Shown here in pieces: positions 41,118-49,908 of a DNA stretch of 64,000 nucleotides. A model generated the notes under the pieces. That model did not search any database. It saw only the letters and a list, made by a program, of their open reading frames with translations, and was not told the origin of the DNA. The translations under genes and the position numbers were made by a program. Position 1 is the stretch's first letter, and each line of letters starts with the position of its first letter. Source of the DNA: Hymenobacter wooponensis (GTDB lineage Bacteria; Bacteroidota; Bacteroidia; Cytophagales; Hymenobacteraceae); assembly GCF_004745865.1 (NCBI RefSeq), contig NZ_SRKZ01000001.1, positions 248,001 through 312,000 of the forward strand, written 5' to 3'.

Positions 41118-43985
41118 CTATTCCATCTTCACAGAAACGGCATTGCCATCGTAGGCCACTGTTTTGGCGGGAGCGGCTTCGAGGTTGAAGGTGGTCGGCC
41201 TATCCTTGCTCACCCACACTACATTGAACTTGCGTTGCGCAGCCATGCCGGGGAAAGAGCCTTTTCGGGCGCCGATGGTGAGCGTGCGTGACTTCTCGTT
41301 GTAGGTGAACGGGATGGTAGCCGAAGCACCTTTTTCGTAGTTGTAGTTTACGTTTTCGTCTTCGTAGAGCGAGAACTCCCCATCCTTGCCGGTGTAGACA
41401 TACAGGGTAATGGGATCAGGCAGCTTCTCGGCGGCGTACTGAATTTCGGGGCCGAATGGAATGATGGAGCCCTCCTTCACGTACAGCGGCATCTGTTCCA
41501 GGGGCGCTTCCACCGTGAGCGTCTGGCCGCCGGCTTGGTACCGGCCGGAGTAGAAGTCGAACCAGCCTGTGGTGGCGGGTAGATAAACCTGCCGGCTGCG
41601 GGCCTTGTACTCGGTGATGGGCGCCACCAGCAGATTAGGGCCGAACAGGAACTCATCGGCTACGTTGCGGACGGCGGCATCAGCCCCGAAATCCATCACT
41701 AAGCCCCGCATGATAGTGGAGTTCTGGTGGTGGGTCTGGCCGGCCAAGGAGTAGATGTAGGGCATCAGCCGGTAGCGCAGCTTGTTATAGTACAGCATGC
41801 TCTGGTAGGCGGGGTGGCCGGCCGGCGCAATGTTGTAAATCTCGCGGAACGGAAACTGCCCGTGCACCCGGAACAACGGGCAAAATGCGCCGTACTGGTA
41901 CCAGCGTGTGTTCAGCTCGCGCCACTCTTCCAAGTCAGTAGCGTTGGGCTTCTCGTAGCGGCGCTCCACCGCAAAACCGCCGATGTCACTAGTCCAGTAC
42001 GGAATGCCCGACATGGAGAAGTTGAGCCCGGCTGGAATCTGGTTCTTGAAGTCTTCCCACCGCGAGGCAATATCGCCGCTCCAGATGGCAGCCGCGTAGC
42101 GCTGCGAGCCCGCGTAGCCGGAGCGAGTGAGCAGGAACACCCGCTGGTTAGGCGCCGTCTGGCGCTGGCCCTCGTAAATGCCCTTGGCGTTTTGCAGCGG
42201 GAAGGCGTTGAAGTACTGCGTGGAAGAGCCCAGGAAGGTGGGGTTCATCAGCTCCTTACGGGTCTGCACGTTGGTGTTTGAGTAGATATCGGGCTCCGAG
42301 GCGTCCATCCACCAAGCGTCCACGCCCTTGGTGAAGAGCTTGGTGTTCATCAGGTTCCAGAAGGCCTGCCGCGCCTGGGGGTTGAAGGCGTCGTAGAACG
42401 TGGAGGTATAGCCGGGCGCAATCCAGTCTTTGGTGCGGTTGGCAATGTTGCGCGGGTACAAGTAGCCCTTGGCCTTGAAGTCGTTATATACCGGAATACC
42501 CTCGTAGATCTTGGCCCACACCGAAATCATGAAGTGCAGGTTGTCGCGCTCGTGCAGCGTCTTGATCAGGGCGTCGGGGTTAGGGAAGCGCGTGGGGTCG
42601 AACTCCTGGCTGCCCCACTCGGCCGGCTTCCAGTACGACCAGTCGAGCACGATGTTGTCAATCGGAATCTGACGCTTGCGAAACTCGGCGCCCACGTCCA
42701 GCATCTCCTGCTGGGTTTTGTACCGTTCCCGGCTCTGCCAGAACCCCAGGGCCCACTTAGGCATGATGGGTGCGGGCCCGGTCAGCTGCCGGTAGCCGCT
42801 GATTACTTCGTCGGGAGTATTGCCCTGCACGAAATAGTAGTTCAGGTCGTGCCCTGCTTCTGACCGAAAGCCGTACTCGTTCTGGCTCTGGCCGGTCAGG
42901 GGGCTCAACCACCTCAGCCCCAGGTATGATTCGCCGCCATCGGGGTTCCACTCTAGTTTGATGGGGTACTTCTGCCCTTTCACCATCTCGAAGGCAACCA
43001 CCGAGGTACCGGGGTTCCAGGCCTGCCGCCACTTATCTACCACCAGCTTGCCCCCGATGTAGAGCTTCACGTAGCCGGCGTTCTTGAGCAGGAAGTGGTG
43101 CAGGCCAGTGGTACCCGACTCAATGCTGCCCTCCCAGCTGGCCAACACGTCGCCGAGCTTTACCTCAGTTGGGAAGTTTTTCTGATCCTCCAGGTACTCA
43201 TAGTTCAACACCGACTCGGGGCGCTGCACTACCACTTGGCTGGGCTTGTTGCGGTTCACGTAGGTAGCCGTGAGCCAGCCCGGGGTGCCATCCTTGGAAT
43301 AGAGCTTTAGGGTGGAAAGGGGCTCGTAGTCGCGCGTGTCGCCGACTTTGGTGATGGAGTAGTTGTCCCAGAGGATGCCGTAGTTTTTGCTCGATAGCAG
43401 GAAGGGCACCGCTACGTCGGTGTTGTTCTGGGCTAGCTCCACCTGTTGGCCTTTGTAGTTCATGGTGCCGTTTTGGTGCTGGCCTAGGCCATACAAGCCC
43501 TCATCGGCGGGCGACTCAAACACCTGTTGCACTTGGTAAAACTGCTGACCATCGGCCACGGTGGGCGTAAAGGTTTTGCCGCCGTTTTTGCGCTCCTGCA
43601 GGATAGGCCTACCCTTGGCATCGGCAAACTGAACTTCGCCGGTAGTCAGCGAGATGGTAGCAGTCAGGGCATTGGTGCTGAGGATACCTTGCCCCTTTTT
43701 CTCCTTGTACTGCCACTTTACGGGCTGCCGCCCCTGCTCTACCACCATCAGGCTTTTGCCCGGCGACAGGGTATCCAGGGGGCTGGCCTGTACGTGCACA
43801 ATTTTATCGGAGACTACCTGCAGTCGAATGGTGCGCGTGGCCTGCTCATTAGCTGGCGTGAGGTGGATGAGTATCCCATCGGCCTGCTTTTCAACCTTTG
43901 TTTTTGGCGCAGGCCCGGCCCACGCCTGGGAAAGAAATACAATACTTAGCAGCGAAACGTGATAAAGGCGTTGAGATGATAGCAT
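41118..43985 (-). CDS. GH31 alpha-glycosidase with PA14 insert, probable alpha-xylosidase
   Basis: 955 residues, secreted (signal peptide up to about residue 24). An N-terminal beta-sandwich is interrupted by a PA14 domain (about 225-385; LHHFLLKNAGYVKLYIGGKL, LEWNPDGGESYLGLRW). The catalytic barrel has the nucleophile Asp561 in WWMDASEPD and the acid/base Asp638 in WSGDIASRW. PA14-bearing GH31 enzymes with the MDASEPD form are mostly alpha-xylosidases that act on xyloglucan oligosaccharides. A C-terminal DUF5110-like beta domain follows. Last gene of the minus-strand glycan locus. Confidence 0.88.
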   Translation of the reverse strand: MLSSQRLYHVSLLSIVFLSQAWAGPAPKTKVEKQADGILIHLTPANEQATRTIRLQVVSDKIVHVQASPLDTLSPGKSLMVVEQGRQPVKWQYKEKKGQGILSTNALTATISLTTGEVQFADAKGRPILQERKNGGKTFTPTVADGQQFYQVQQVFESPADEGLYGLGQHQNGTMNYKGQQVELAQNNTDVAVPFLLSSKNYGILWDNYSITKVGDTRDYEPLSTLKLYSKDGTPGWLTATYVNRNKPSQVVVQRPESVLNYEYLEDQKNFPTEVKLGDVLASWEGSIESGTTGLHHFLLKNAGYVKLYIGGKLVVDKWRQAWNPGTSVVAFEMVKGQKYPIKLEWNPDGGESYLGLRWLSPLTGQSQNEYGFRSEAGHDLNYYFVQGNTPDEVISGYRQLTGPAPIMPKWALGFWQSRERYKTQQEMLDVGAEFRKRQIPIDNIVLDWSYWKPAEWGSQEFDPTRFPNPDALIKTLHERDNLHFMISVWAKIYEGIPVYNDFKAKGYLYPRNIANRTKDWIAPGYTSTFYDAFNPQARQAFWNLMNTKLFTKGVDAWWMDASEPDIYSNTNVQTRKELMNPTFLGSSTQYFNAFPLQNAKGIYEGQRQTAPNQRVFLLTRSGYAGSQRYAAAIWSGDIASRWEDFKNQIPAGLNFSMSGIPYWTSDIGGFAVERRYEKPNATDLEEWRELNTRWYQYGAFCPLFRVHGQFPFREIYNIAPAGHPAYQSMLYYNKLRYRLMPYIYSLAGQTHHQNSTIMRGLVMDFGADAAVRNVADEFLFGPNLLVAPITEYKARSRQVYLPATTGWFDFYSGRYQAGGQTLTVEAPLEQMPLYVKEGSIIPFGPEIQYAAEKLPDPITLYVYTGKDGEFSLYEDENVNYNYEKGASATIPFTYNEKSRTLTIGARKGSFPGMAAQRKFNVVWVSKDRPTTFNLEAAPAKTVAYDGNAVSVKME

Positions 43986-44070
43986 ACGGGAAGGAAGAAA
44001 TACGGAGTAGGTGGCCTAGCAAGCTCACAGCCAAAGTACTGTAAGCGAGCGAGGCCAGGTGACAGAAGTA

Positions 44071-44104
44071 AAAAAAAGGGGTGGCCTAGGCCACCCCTTT
44101 TCAG
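44071..44104 (-). terminator. Palindromic terminator centred on GGCCTAGGCC
   Basis: AAAGGGGTGGCCTAGGCCACCCCTTT is an uninterrupted palindrome two bases from the GH3 stop, flanked by A and T runs. The GGCCTAGGCC centre coincides with the heptamer that is enriched throughout the window. Confidence 0.75.
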
Positions 44105-44105
44105 G

Positions 44106-46385
44106 TTAGAGCGTTACGTTGCCAGTCAGCCGGATGTCGCGCGAAGAGCTTCCCACAAGCACATCGAACTTACCGGGTTCCAGCACCCACTGCTTCTTAC
44201 CTTCATCGTAGTACTGAAAGGCGTTCTGGTCCAGGGTCAGCGTTACCACCTTCGATTCGCCGGGCTTCAAGAATACTTTCTCGAAGCCTTTCAGCTCCTT
44301 CTCGGGGCGCTTTACGCTGGCTTTTTCGTCTTTCACGTACACCTGCACCACTTCGGCGCCGGCTGTTTTTCCATCATTGGTCACCGTTAGCTTCACAGTG
44401 GCACTTTTACTGCCAGGCGTTACGCTTAGGCCACTGTATTTAAACGTGGTATAGCTCAGGCCGTGCCCAAAGGCAAACTGGGGTGCTACGTTATAGGTAT
44501 CGTAGTAGCGGTAGCCCACGAAAATATCGTCTTTGTAGGTCTGTTTCAGCGGGTTGCCGGGAGTGCTGGGATATTCGCCCAGCTTGTGGGCCGGGGAGTC
44601 TTCCAGCTTCACAGGGAAGGTGAAGGGCAGCTTACCCGAAGGGTTCACATCGCCGAACAGCACGTGGGCAATGGCGTTGCCGCCTTCCATGCCGGGGTAC
44701 CAAGCTTCCACAATGCCCTTGGTTTGTCCGGCCCACGCCGATACGTCAATCGGGCCTCCACCCATCAGTACCACCACCGTATTGGGGTTGGCTTTGAGCA
44801 CGGCCTGAATCAGCTCATCTTGCCCGAAAGGCATTTTCATATCGGGCTTATCGAAGCCTTCTGCATCATAGGCATTGTCGCTCCACTTAGTGTAGTCGTA
44901 ACCGTGGGTAGAACCGCCTACATATACCACCACATCGGCAGCTTTGGCGGCCGCTACGGCCTCAGCAATCATCTGCGGATCGGCCTTTTGGTCGCGGGCA
45001 ATTTTGTAGCCCTGGGCGTACGTGATGTTCACCTTGTCGCCCAATTCATTCTTAAGGCCCTGCAGCGGGGTAATCTCGTACTTGGCCTTTACCTGTGCAC
45101 TGCCCCCACCCAAGGAGTTTTCGCGAGTGGCGTTGTGACCGATAACGGCAATGCTTTTTACCGTCTTCTTCAGGGGCAGCATGTTGCCCTCGTTTTTCAG
45201 CAGCACAATGCCTTCTTCGGCTACTTTTAAAGCTGTGGCCTGGTGCTCCTTGGTGTTGTAAGCGCCGGGCTGACGCTTAGCACCATCCATCATGTTGGTG
45301 GCGTACATCACGCGCAGAATGCGCCGCACTTTGTCGTCGAGGAGGGGCTCAAGAGTCTTGTCTTTCTTGATGGCTTCCAATGCCGCATCGGCGAGGTAAA
45401 ACTGGTCGTAGATAGTGCGCGAAGCCGAAGGCCCCCCGGTGGCGGCACTCTGGTCTACGCTCTTGTACATCAAGGCCAGGTCGGTGCCCATCTCCAGGTC
45501 GGTACCGTTGCGCAGGGCATCCTGAGTGTTGTGCACCGAGCCCCAGTCGCTGATTACCAACCCCTGGAAGCCCCACTCCCCTTTCAGAATGGTGTTCATG
45601 AGGTAGGCATTCTCGGTGGCGTATTGCCCCCGAAACTTATTGTAGGAGCCCATGAGCGTGTGGGCACCGCCCTGCTGCACCGCCGCCTTGAAGCCCGGCA
45701 GGTAAATTTCACGCAGGGCCCGCTCGCTCATCTCCACGTCAATATCGTTGCGGTGCTCTTCCTGGTTGTTGGCCGCGTAGTGCTTCACGCTAGCCGATAC
45801 GCCCTGGTCTTGTACGCCCCTGATGTAGCCCACCACCATCTTGGAAATCAGGTAGGGGTCCTCGCTCATGTATTCAAAGTTTCGCCCATTCAGGGGAGCC
45901 CGCACAATGTTGATACCGGGCCCCAGAATGATGTCTTTGCCCCGGAATCTGGCCTCACTGCCCAGCACTGTGCCATAAGCGTAGCCCAGCGTGGGGTTCC
46001 AGGTAGAGGCCAGCGTGTTATTAGTGGGCATGTAAGAACCCGCATCGTTAGCCCCTTTTACCCCCTTCCAGTCGCGGCCCTGTTCCGGGCGCACCCCGTG
46101 CGGACCATCAGAGGTCATGATTTCGGGAATACCTAGGCGCTTGATGCCGCCGGCCGCAAAAGCTGAGTTAGCATGCAGCATGGCCACCTTTTCTTCCAGC
46201 GTCATCTTCTTGATGAGCGCATTGATTTTAGCATCGTTGACCGTTAAAGCGGCTTGCCGGTTCTGACCTGCTGGGGAAGTCTTAGCGGAAGTCGATGGCT
46301 TGGTTTGGGCCGTGCTCAAGCTGGTCATAGCGCAGAAAAGAGTGGTGCCCAGAAGAGCCGTTATTCGTGAGGATGGGTAGGACAT
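44106..46385 (-). CDS. GH3 beta-glucosidase (BglX-like)
   Basis: 759 residues, secreted (signal about 1-26, LSTAQ). The GH3 N-terminal barrel has GIPEIMTSDGPHGVRPEQG, KHYAANNQEEHRNDIDVEMSER and the nucleophile Asp280 in VISDWGSV. The C-terminal alpha/beta domain holds NSLGGGSAQV, and a fibronectin III-like domain closes the protein (KTAGAEVVQVYVKD). Removes terminal beta-linked glucose, or xylose, in the periplasm. Located 121 bases upstream of GH31 on the same strand, with a terminator between. Confidence 0.9.
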   Translation of the reverse strand: MSYPSSRITALLGTTLFCAMTSLSTAQTKPSTSAKTSPAGQNRQAALTVNDAKINALIKKMTLEEKVAMLHANSAFAAGGIKRLGIPEIMTSDGPHGVRPEQGRDWKGVKGANDAGSYMPTNNTLASTWNPTLGYAYGTVLGSEARFRGKDIILGPGINIVRAPLNGRNFEYMSEDPYLISKMVVGYIRGVQDQGVSASVKHYAANNQEEHRNDIDVEMSERALREIYLPGFKAAVQQGGAHTLMGSYNKFRGQYATENAYLMNTILKGEWGFQGLVISDWGSVHNTQDALRNGTDLEMGTDLALMYKSVDQSAATGGPSASRTIYDQFYLADAALEAIKKDKTLEPLLDDKVRRILRVMYATNMMDGAKRQPGAYNTKEHQATALKVAEEGIVLLKNEGNMLPLKKTVKSIAVIGHNATRENSLGGGSAQVKAKYEITPLQGLKNELGDKVNITYAQGYKIARDQKADPQMIAEAVAAAKAADVVVYVGGSTHGYDYTKWSDNAYDAEGFDKPDMKMPFGQDELIQAVLKANPNTVVVLMGGGPIDVSAWAGQTKGIVEAWYPGMEGGNAIAHVLFGDVNPSGKLPFTFPVKLEDSPAHKLGEYPSTPGNPLKQTYKDDIFVGYRYYDTYNVAPQFAFGHGLSYTTFKYSGLSVTPGSKSATVKLTVTNDGKTAGAEVVQVYVKDEKASVKRPEKELKGFEKVFLKPGESKVVTLTLDQNAFQYYDEGKKQWVLEPGKFDVLVGSSSRDIRLTGNVTL

Positions 46386-46527
46386 GCAGAGGAAATGATG
46401 AGTTGAAAGGCGCAGCTAGGCCAGGTGCGCCAGGAAAATCTTCCCTGGCTACCAGCAAAAGCCGCAGTATTGGTAAGTGCTCGTGGAGGTGGCCTAGTGG
46501 CAGCTCTTACCCCGTTGAGCGCGCCGG

Positions 46528-48171
46528 CTACTTCGTGGCCAGCTTATCGAGGTACTCATAGCGCGCCCGATGCGGGTCGGGCTCTACGCGGGTGTTTACA
46601 TCAATGTGCATCACGGGCACCTGCGCGCCAGTAGCAACGGGCCAAGTAGGTAGGCCACTGCCATTGGGGTTGCCGGTCTTGATGAAGTTGGTGAAGTAGC
46701 GCTGCATCGTATCCGACACTTTGTAGTCGTCGGGTGTCCAGGCGTACACTTTGTTGGTAGCCAGGTTGCCGAGGGCGTACTCAATTTCGGCGGAGTGCAC
46801 CGCACCACGAGCGGGCGGCGCTTTTGGGGCCGACTCCGGCTGCTTCACCACGCCGCCGGCGAGGCCCGCCGTAGCATTGCCCATTTCGGGGGTCATGGCT
46901 GGGCGAGGCCGCGAATACAGGTAACGGTACACGGGCTGCCCGCCAGTCTGGCTGTGCGCATCGGCCCACTTCCAGGTGCTGTAGGCAATAAACCGGTCGC
47001 CGGCTAGGTCGGTGGCGGCTTGCTCGGCCTCCTGGGCCGTGGTGGCTGGGTAGAGCTTCAGCACCTCCTCGGCCTTATCGCCATACAGCTTGGTTACGGC
47101 CTTGCGAAAGTTTTCCGGCGTGGGCGCATCCTGGCCTAGCAGGGCCTGGTAGCCCATTTCTTGGGAGTTCCAGCCCACCAGCAAGGGCACGTGGGCCTGT
47201 TGCCCCGCGGCAACCGTTGCCGTAGGCGTTTGCGTGAAGAAATACCCATCAACAGTGGGTGCAAAACGTGGTACACCTGGCTTGCTGGAAGCCTCCAGCA
47301 GCTGCTGAGCCGGAATAGCCCGCAGTGCGGCCAGAGAAGTAGCGCCTTGGGTAGTGGCAAATGCCACACCGTTCTTCTCACCCTCAGCCAGTGGCAAAGG
47401 ACCAAAGCCGGTGTTGAGCATGGAGCCGCTTTCCCCAATAGCGCCCGCAAATAAGTTCTTCGACAAGGGCGACACCATTTGCGCGCTTACCGACATGGAG
47501 CCCGCCGACTCACCCGCAATGGTTACCCGCTTGGGGTCGCCGCCGAAGGCAGCAATATTCTGCTGCACCCAGCGCAGAGCCGCGCTCTGGTCCAGAAAAC
47601 CGTAGTTCCCGGAGGCCTTGTTCGGCGACTCTTTCGTGAGCTCGGGATGGGCCAGGAACCCAAACACTCCCAGGCGGTAGTTTACCGTTACGGCCACAAT
47701 ACCGCGCTTGGCCATGCTCTCGCCGTCGTAGCGCGGCTCAGAGCCATCACCCGCCACAAAGCCGCCGCCGTAGAAATACACCAGTACCGGCAGCTTCTCC
47801 TGCCCCGACTTGGCGGGCGTCCAGACGTTGAGGTAGAGGCAATCTTCGCTCACCCCATTCGAGCGGAAATTCATGTCGCCAAACAACGCAAGTTGCATTG
47901 CCCGGGGGCCGAACTGTTTGGCCTGCCGCACGCCAGTCCACTTTTGTACGGGCTGGGGGGCGCGCCACCGGAGTGGCCCTACCGGCGGTGCCGCGAAGGG
48001 CACGCCCTTAAACTCGTGTATCCCGCTGGGCGCCGTGGCACCTTCTAATTGGCCAGTGGCTACCTGCACCCGGTTAGTTGCTAGGCCACTGGCGGAAGCA
48101 TTTTTGGTTTGGGCTCCCGCCAGTGGCACCAGCTGCACGGTTAGCAGCAACAGAATCAAGGATGTTTTCAT
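46528..48171 (-). CDS. Secreted type-B carboxylesterase
   Basis: 547 residues with a signal peptide ending PLAGAQ. Alpha/beta hydrolase of the carboxylesterase/lipase family: oxyanion segment VYFYGGGFVAGDG, nucleophile Ser222 in GESAGSMS, DCLYLNVWTP near the start, and His in AVHSAEIEYALGN. Such esterases next to SusCD and GH genes remove acetyl or feruloyl groups from plant glycans; exact substrate unknown. ATG at 48171 is used; a TTG two codons upstream also fits. Confidence 0.87.
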   Translation of the reverse strand: MKTSLILLLLTVQLVPLAGAQTKNASASGLATNRVQVATGQLEGATAPSGIHEFKGVPFAAPPVGPLRWRAPQPVQKWTGVRQAKQFGPRAMQLALFGDMNFRSNGVSEDCLYLNVWTPAKSGQEKLPVLVYFYGGGFVAGDGSEPRYDGESMAKRGIVAVTVNYRLGVFGFLAHPELTKESPNKASGNYGFLDQSAALRWVQQNIAAFGGDPKRVTIAGESAGSMSVSAQMVSPLSKNLFAGAIGESGSMLNTGFGPLPLAEGEKNGVAFATTQGATSLAALRAIPAQQLLEASSKPGVPRFAPTVDGYFFTQTPTATVAAGQQAHVPLLVGWNSQEMGYQALLGQDAPTPENFRKAVTKLYGDKAEEVLKLYPATTAQEAEQAATDLAGDRFIAYSTWKWADAHSQTGGQPVYRYLYSRPRPAMTPEMGNATAGLAGGVVKQPESAPKAPPARGAVHSAEIEYALGNLATNKVYAWTPDDYKVSDTMQRYFTNFIKTGNPNGSGLPTWPVATGAQVPVMHIDVNTRVEPDPHRARYEYLDKLATK

Positions 48172-48362
48172 GCTCAAAAAGATATGTGGTTAAGTACATT
48201 GAAGCTGCGCTGGTGGCCGTGCGGCTCAGTCGCCGGAACCAGTCAAGCTCATGCATCAAGGTAATAACCCAGGGTCATACTTTAGGGAGAAGCAGCGTCC
48301 GGCAGCTAGACCCCACTCCTCCCTATCGTATCTGTTAGGCTGTTGCAGCAGCCTACCCCATT

Positions 48363-49847
48363 TTAGTAGCCAGGGTTTTGCGTCAGGTTCGGATTAACGT
48401 TGATTTCAGCCTGTGGAATAGGCAGCAGCACGTTAAAGTCCTGGATGGCCTTACCCTGGGCGCGCATCGTGGAGATAAGCTTACCCGTCCGCTTCAGGTC
48501 ATACCACCGGTCGTTTTCGAAGGCCAGCTCATTGCGGCGCTCCTGCAGAATGGCATCCTTAAAGTTAGGCGTGGCGGCCGTCAGGTCGCGGGCCGAAGGG
48601 GTGTTGATGGGCAGGCCAAATGCCCGGCGGCGCACTTTATTTACGGCCTCCAGTCCTTCGGCATTCGGCCCCACGGCCTCGGCCAGAATCAGGTACATCT
48701 CAGCCAGACGTAATACTGGCACGTTCAGCGGCGAGTCCCAGATGGTGGTATTCACCTTGCCTACGAAGAACTTCTTCACGTTGTAGCCGTTGGGCGAGCC
48801 CACCAGTGTAGCGGGTTGCACGGTACCGTCGGCGTACACGAAGCCGGGACGGATGATGGTAGCATCCAGGCGCGTATCACCGTTCTCATACCCGCGCACC
48901 AGGTCGGGCTCCGGAACGTTGAAGCCATAGCCTCCGGCTGGCACTACATAAATAAAGCGAGGACCCCAGAAGTCGTTGCCAATGAAGCCGGGGCCATCGG
49001 TAGAGTATGTATTGAGGCCTGACTTAAACTGCACCTCAAACAGCGACTCGCGGCCATTCTCGTTTTCAACTTTAAAGTTGTCGGCGAAATTGGGCCACAG
49101 GCTCTTGCCCGAACCCGAAATAACTGCGCGGGCCTGGATGGCCGCGTTCGGCATATCGCCTTGGGTTAGGTACACCTTGGCCAGCAGGGCCGTGGCCGAC
49201 CATTTGTTGGCACGCCCTACGTCGTTGCCGGTGTAGTCGGTAGCAGGTAGCTTGGCAATGGCATCGGTCAGGTCTTTGATGATCTGGGCGTATACCTGTG
49301 CGGCGGGCGTGCGGGTAACGTTAGCTACCTCGCCGGGGCTCTGAGCCGGCGTAAGCACCAGCGGCACGTCGCCGTAGCCGCGCACCAGGTAGAAGTAGTA
49401 CAGCGCCCGCAGGAAGGCGGCCTCACCGAGGCAGCGCTGCTTCAAGGCCTCGTTCATCTGAATATCTGGCACCCGCAGCAGCACTTGGTTGGCCTGCCCG
49501 ATGGCGAGATACGCCCGCTGCCAGTGCCCGGTAGTGAGCGGGTTGGTAGTTGGGATGGTGAAGTTATCGAGCTGCTGAAACTCAATACCGTCGGCAGCTC
49601 CCCCGCCCCCGGTGTTAGAGTTATCCGACATGATGTCGCCGATGCCCCACAGTGCCTGGTTAAACATGCCGCTCTGGTTGAGCTGCGAGTACACGGCGTT
49701 GGTAGCCTGAATGGCGTCGGTTTCGGTTTTGTAGAACGTTTCAGTAGTAACCGCGTCGCGCGGCTGCAGGTCCAGGTAATCTTCGGTGCAGCCTGCCAAC
49801 AGGCCTAGGGTCAGCAGAGCTGCGCACGCGCTTTTTGTATGTATCAT
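48363..49847 (-). CDS. SusD/RagB family outer-membrane glycan-binding lipoprotein
   Basis: 494 residues; lipoprotein signal with LLAGC (Cys19). RagB/SusD helices: LDLQPRDAVTTETFYKTETDAIQATNAVYSQL, LGEAAFLRALYYFYLVRGYGDVPL (TPR-like), and the C-terminal FENDRWYDLKRTG. It forms the lid of the SusC transporter and binds oligosaccharides at the cell surface. Sits 61 bases downstream of susC on the same strand; a weak hairpin lies at 48336-48355. Confidence 0.92.
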   Translation of the reverse strand: MIHTKSACAALLTLGLLAGCTEDYLDLQPRDAVTTETFYKTETDAIQATNAVYSQLNQSGMFNQALWGIGDIMSDNSNTGGGGAADGIEFQQLDNFTIPTTNPLTTGHWQRAYLAIGQANQVLLRVPDIQMNEALKQRCLGEAAFLRALYYFYLVRGYGDVPLVLTPAQSPGEVANVTRTPAAQVYAQIIKDLTDAIAKLPATDYTGNDVGRANKWSATALLAKVYLTQGDMPNAAIQARAVISGSGKSLWPNFADNFKVENENGRESLFEVQFKSGLNTYSTDGPGFIGNDFWGPRFIYVVPAGGYGFNVPEPDLVRGYENGDTRLDATIIRPGFVYADGTVQPATLVGSPNGYNVKKFFVGKVNTTIWDSPLNVPVLRLAEMYLILAEAVGPNAEGLEAVNKVRRRAFGLPINTPSARDLTAATPNFKDAILQERRNELAFENDRWYDLKRTGKLISTMRAQGKAIQDFNVLLPIPQAEINVNPNLTQNPGY

Positions 49848-49908
49848 GGGTAGTGTGTCGAAAACGGAAAGTGGGAATTAGGCTTGCGTGGTAAGACAGC
49901 CGCAGCTC

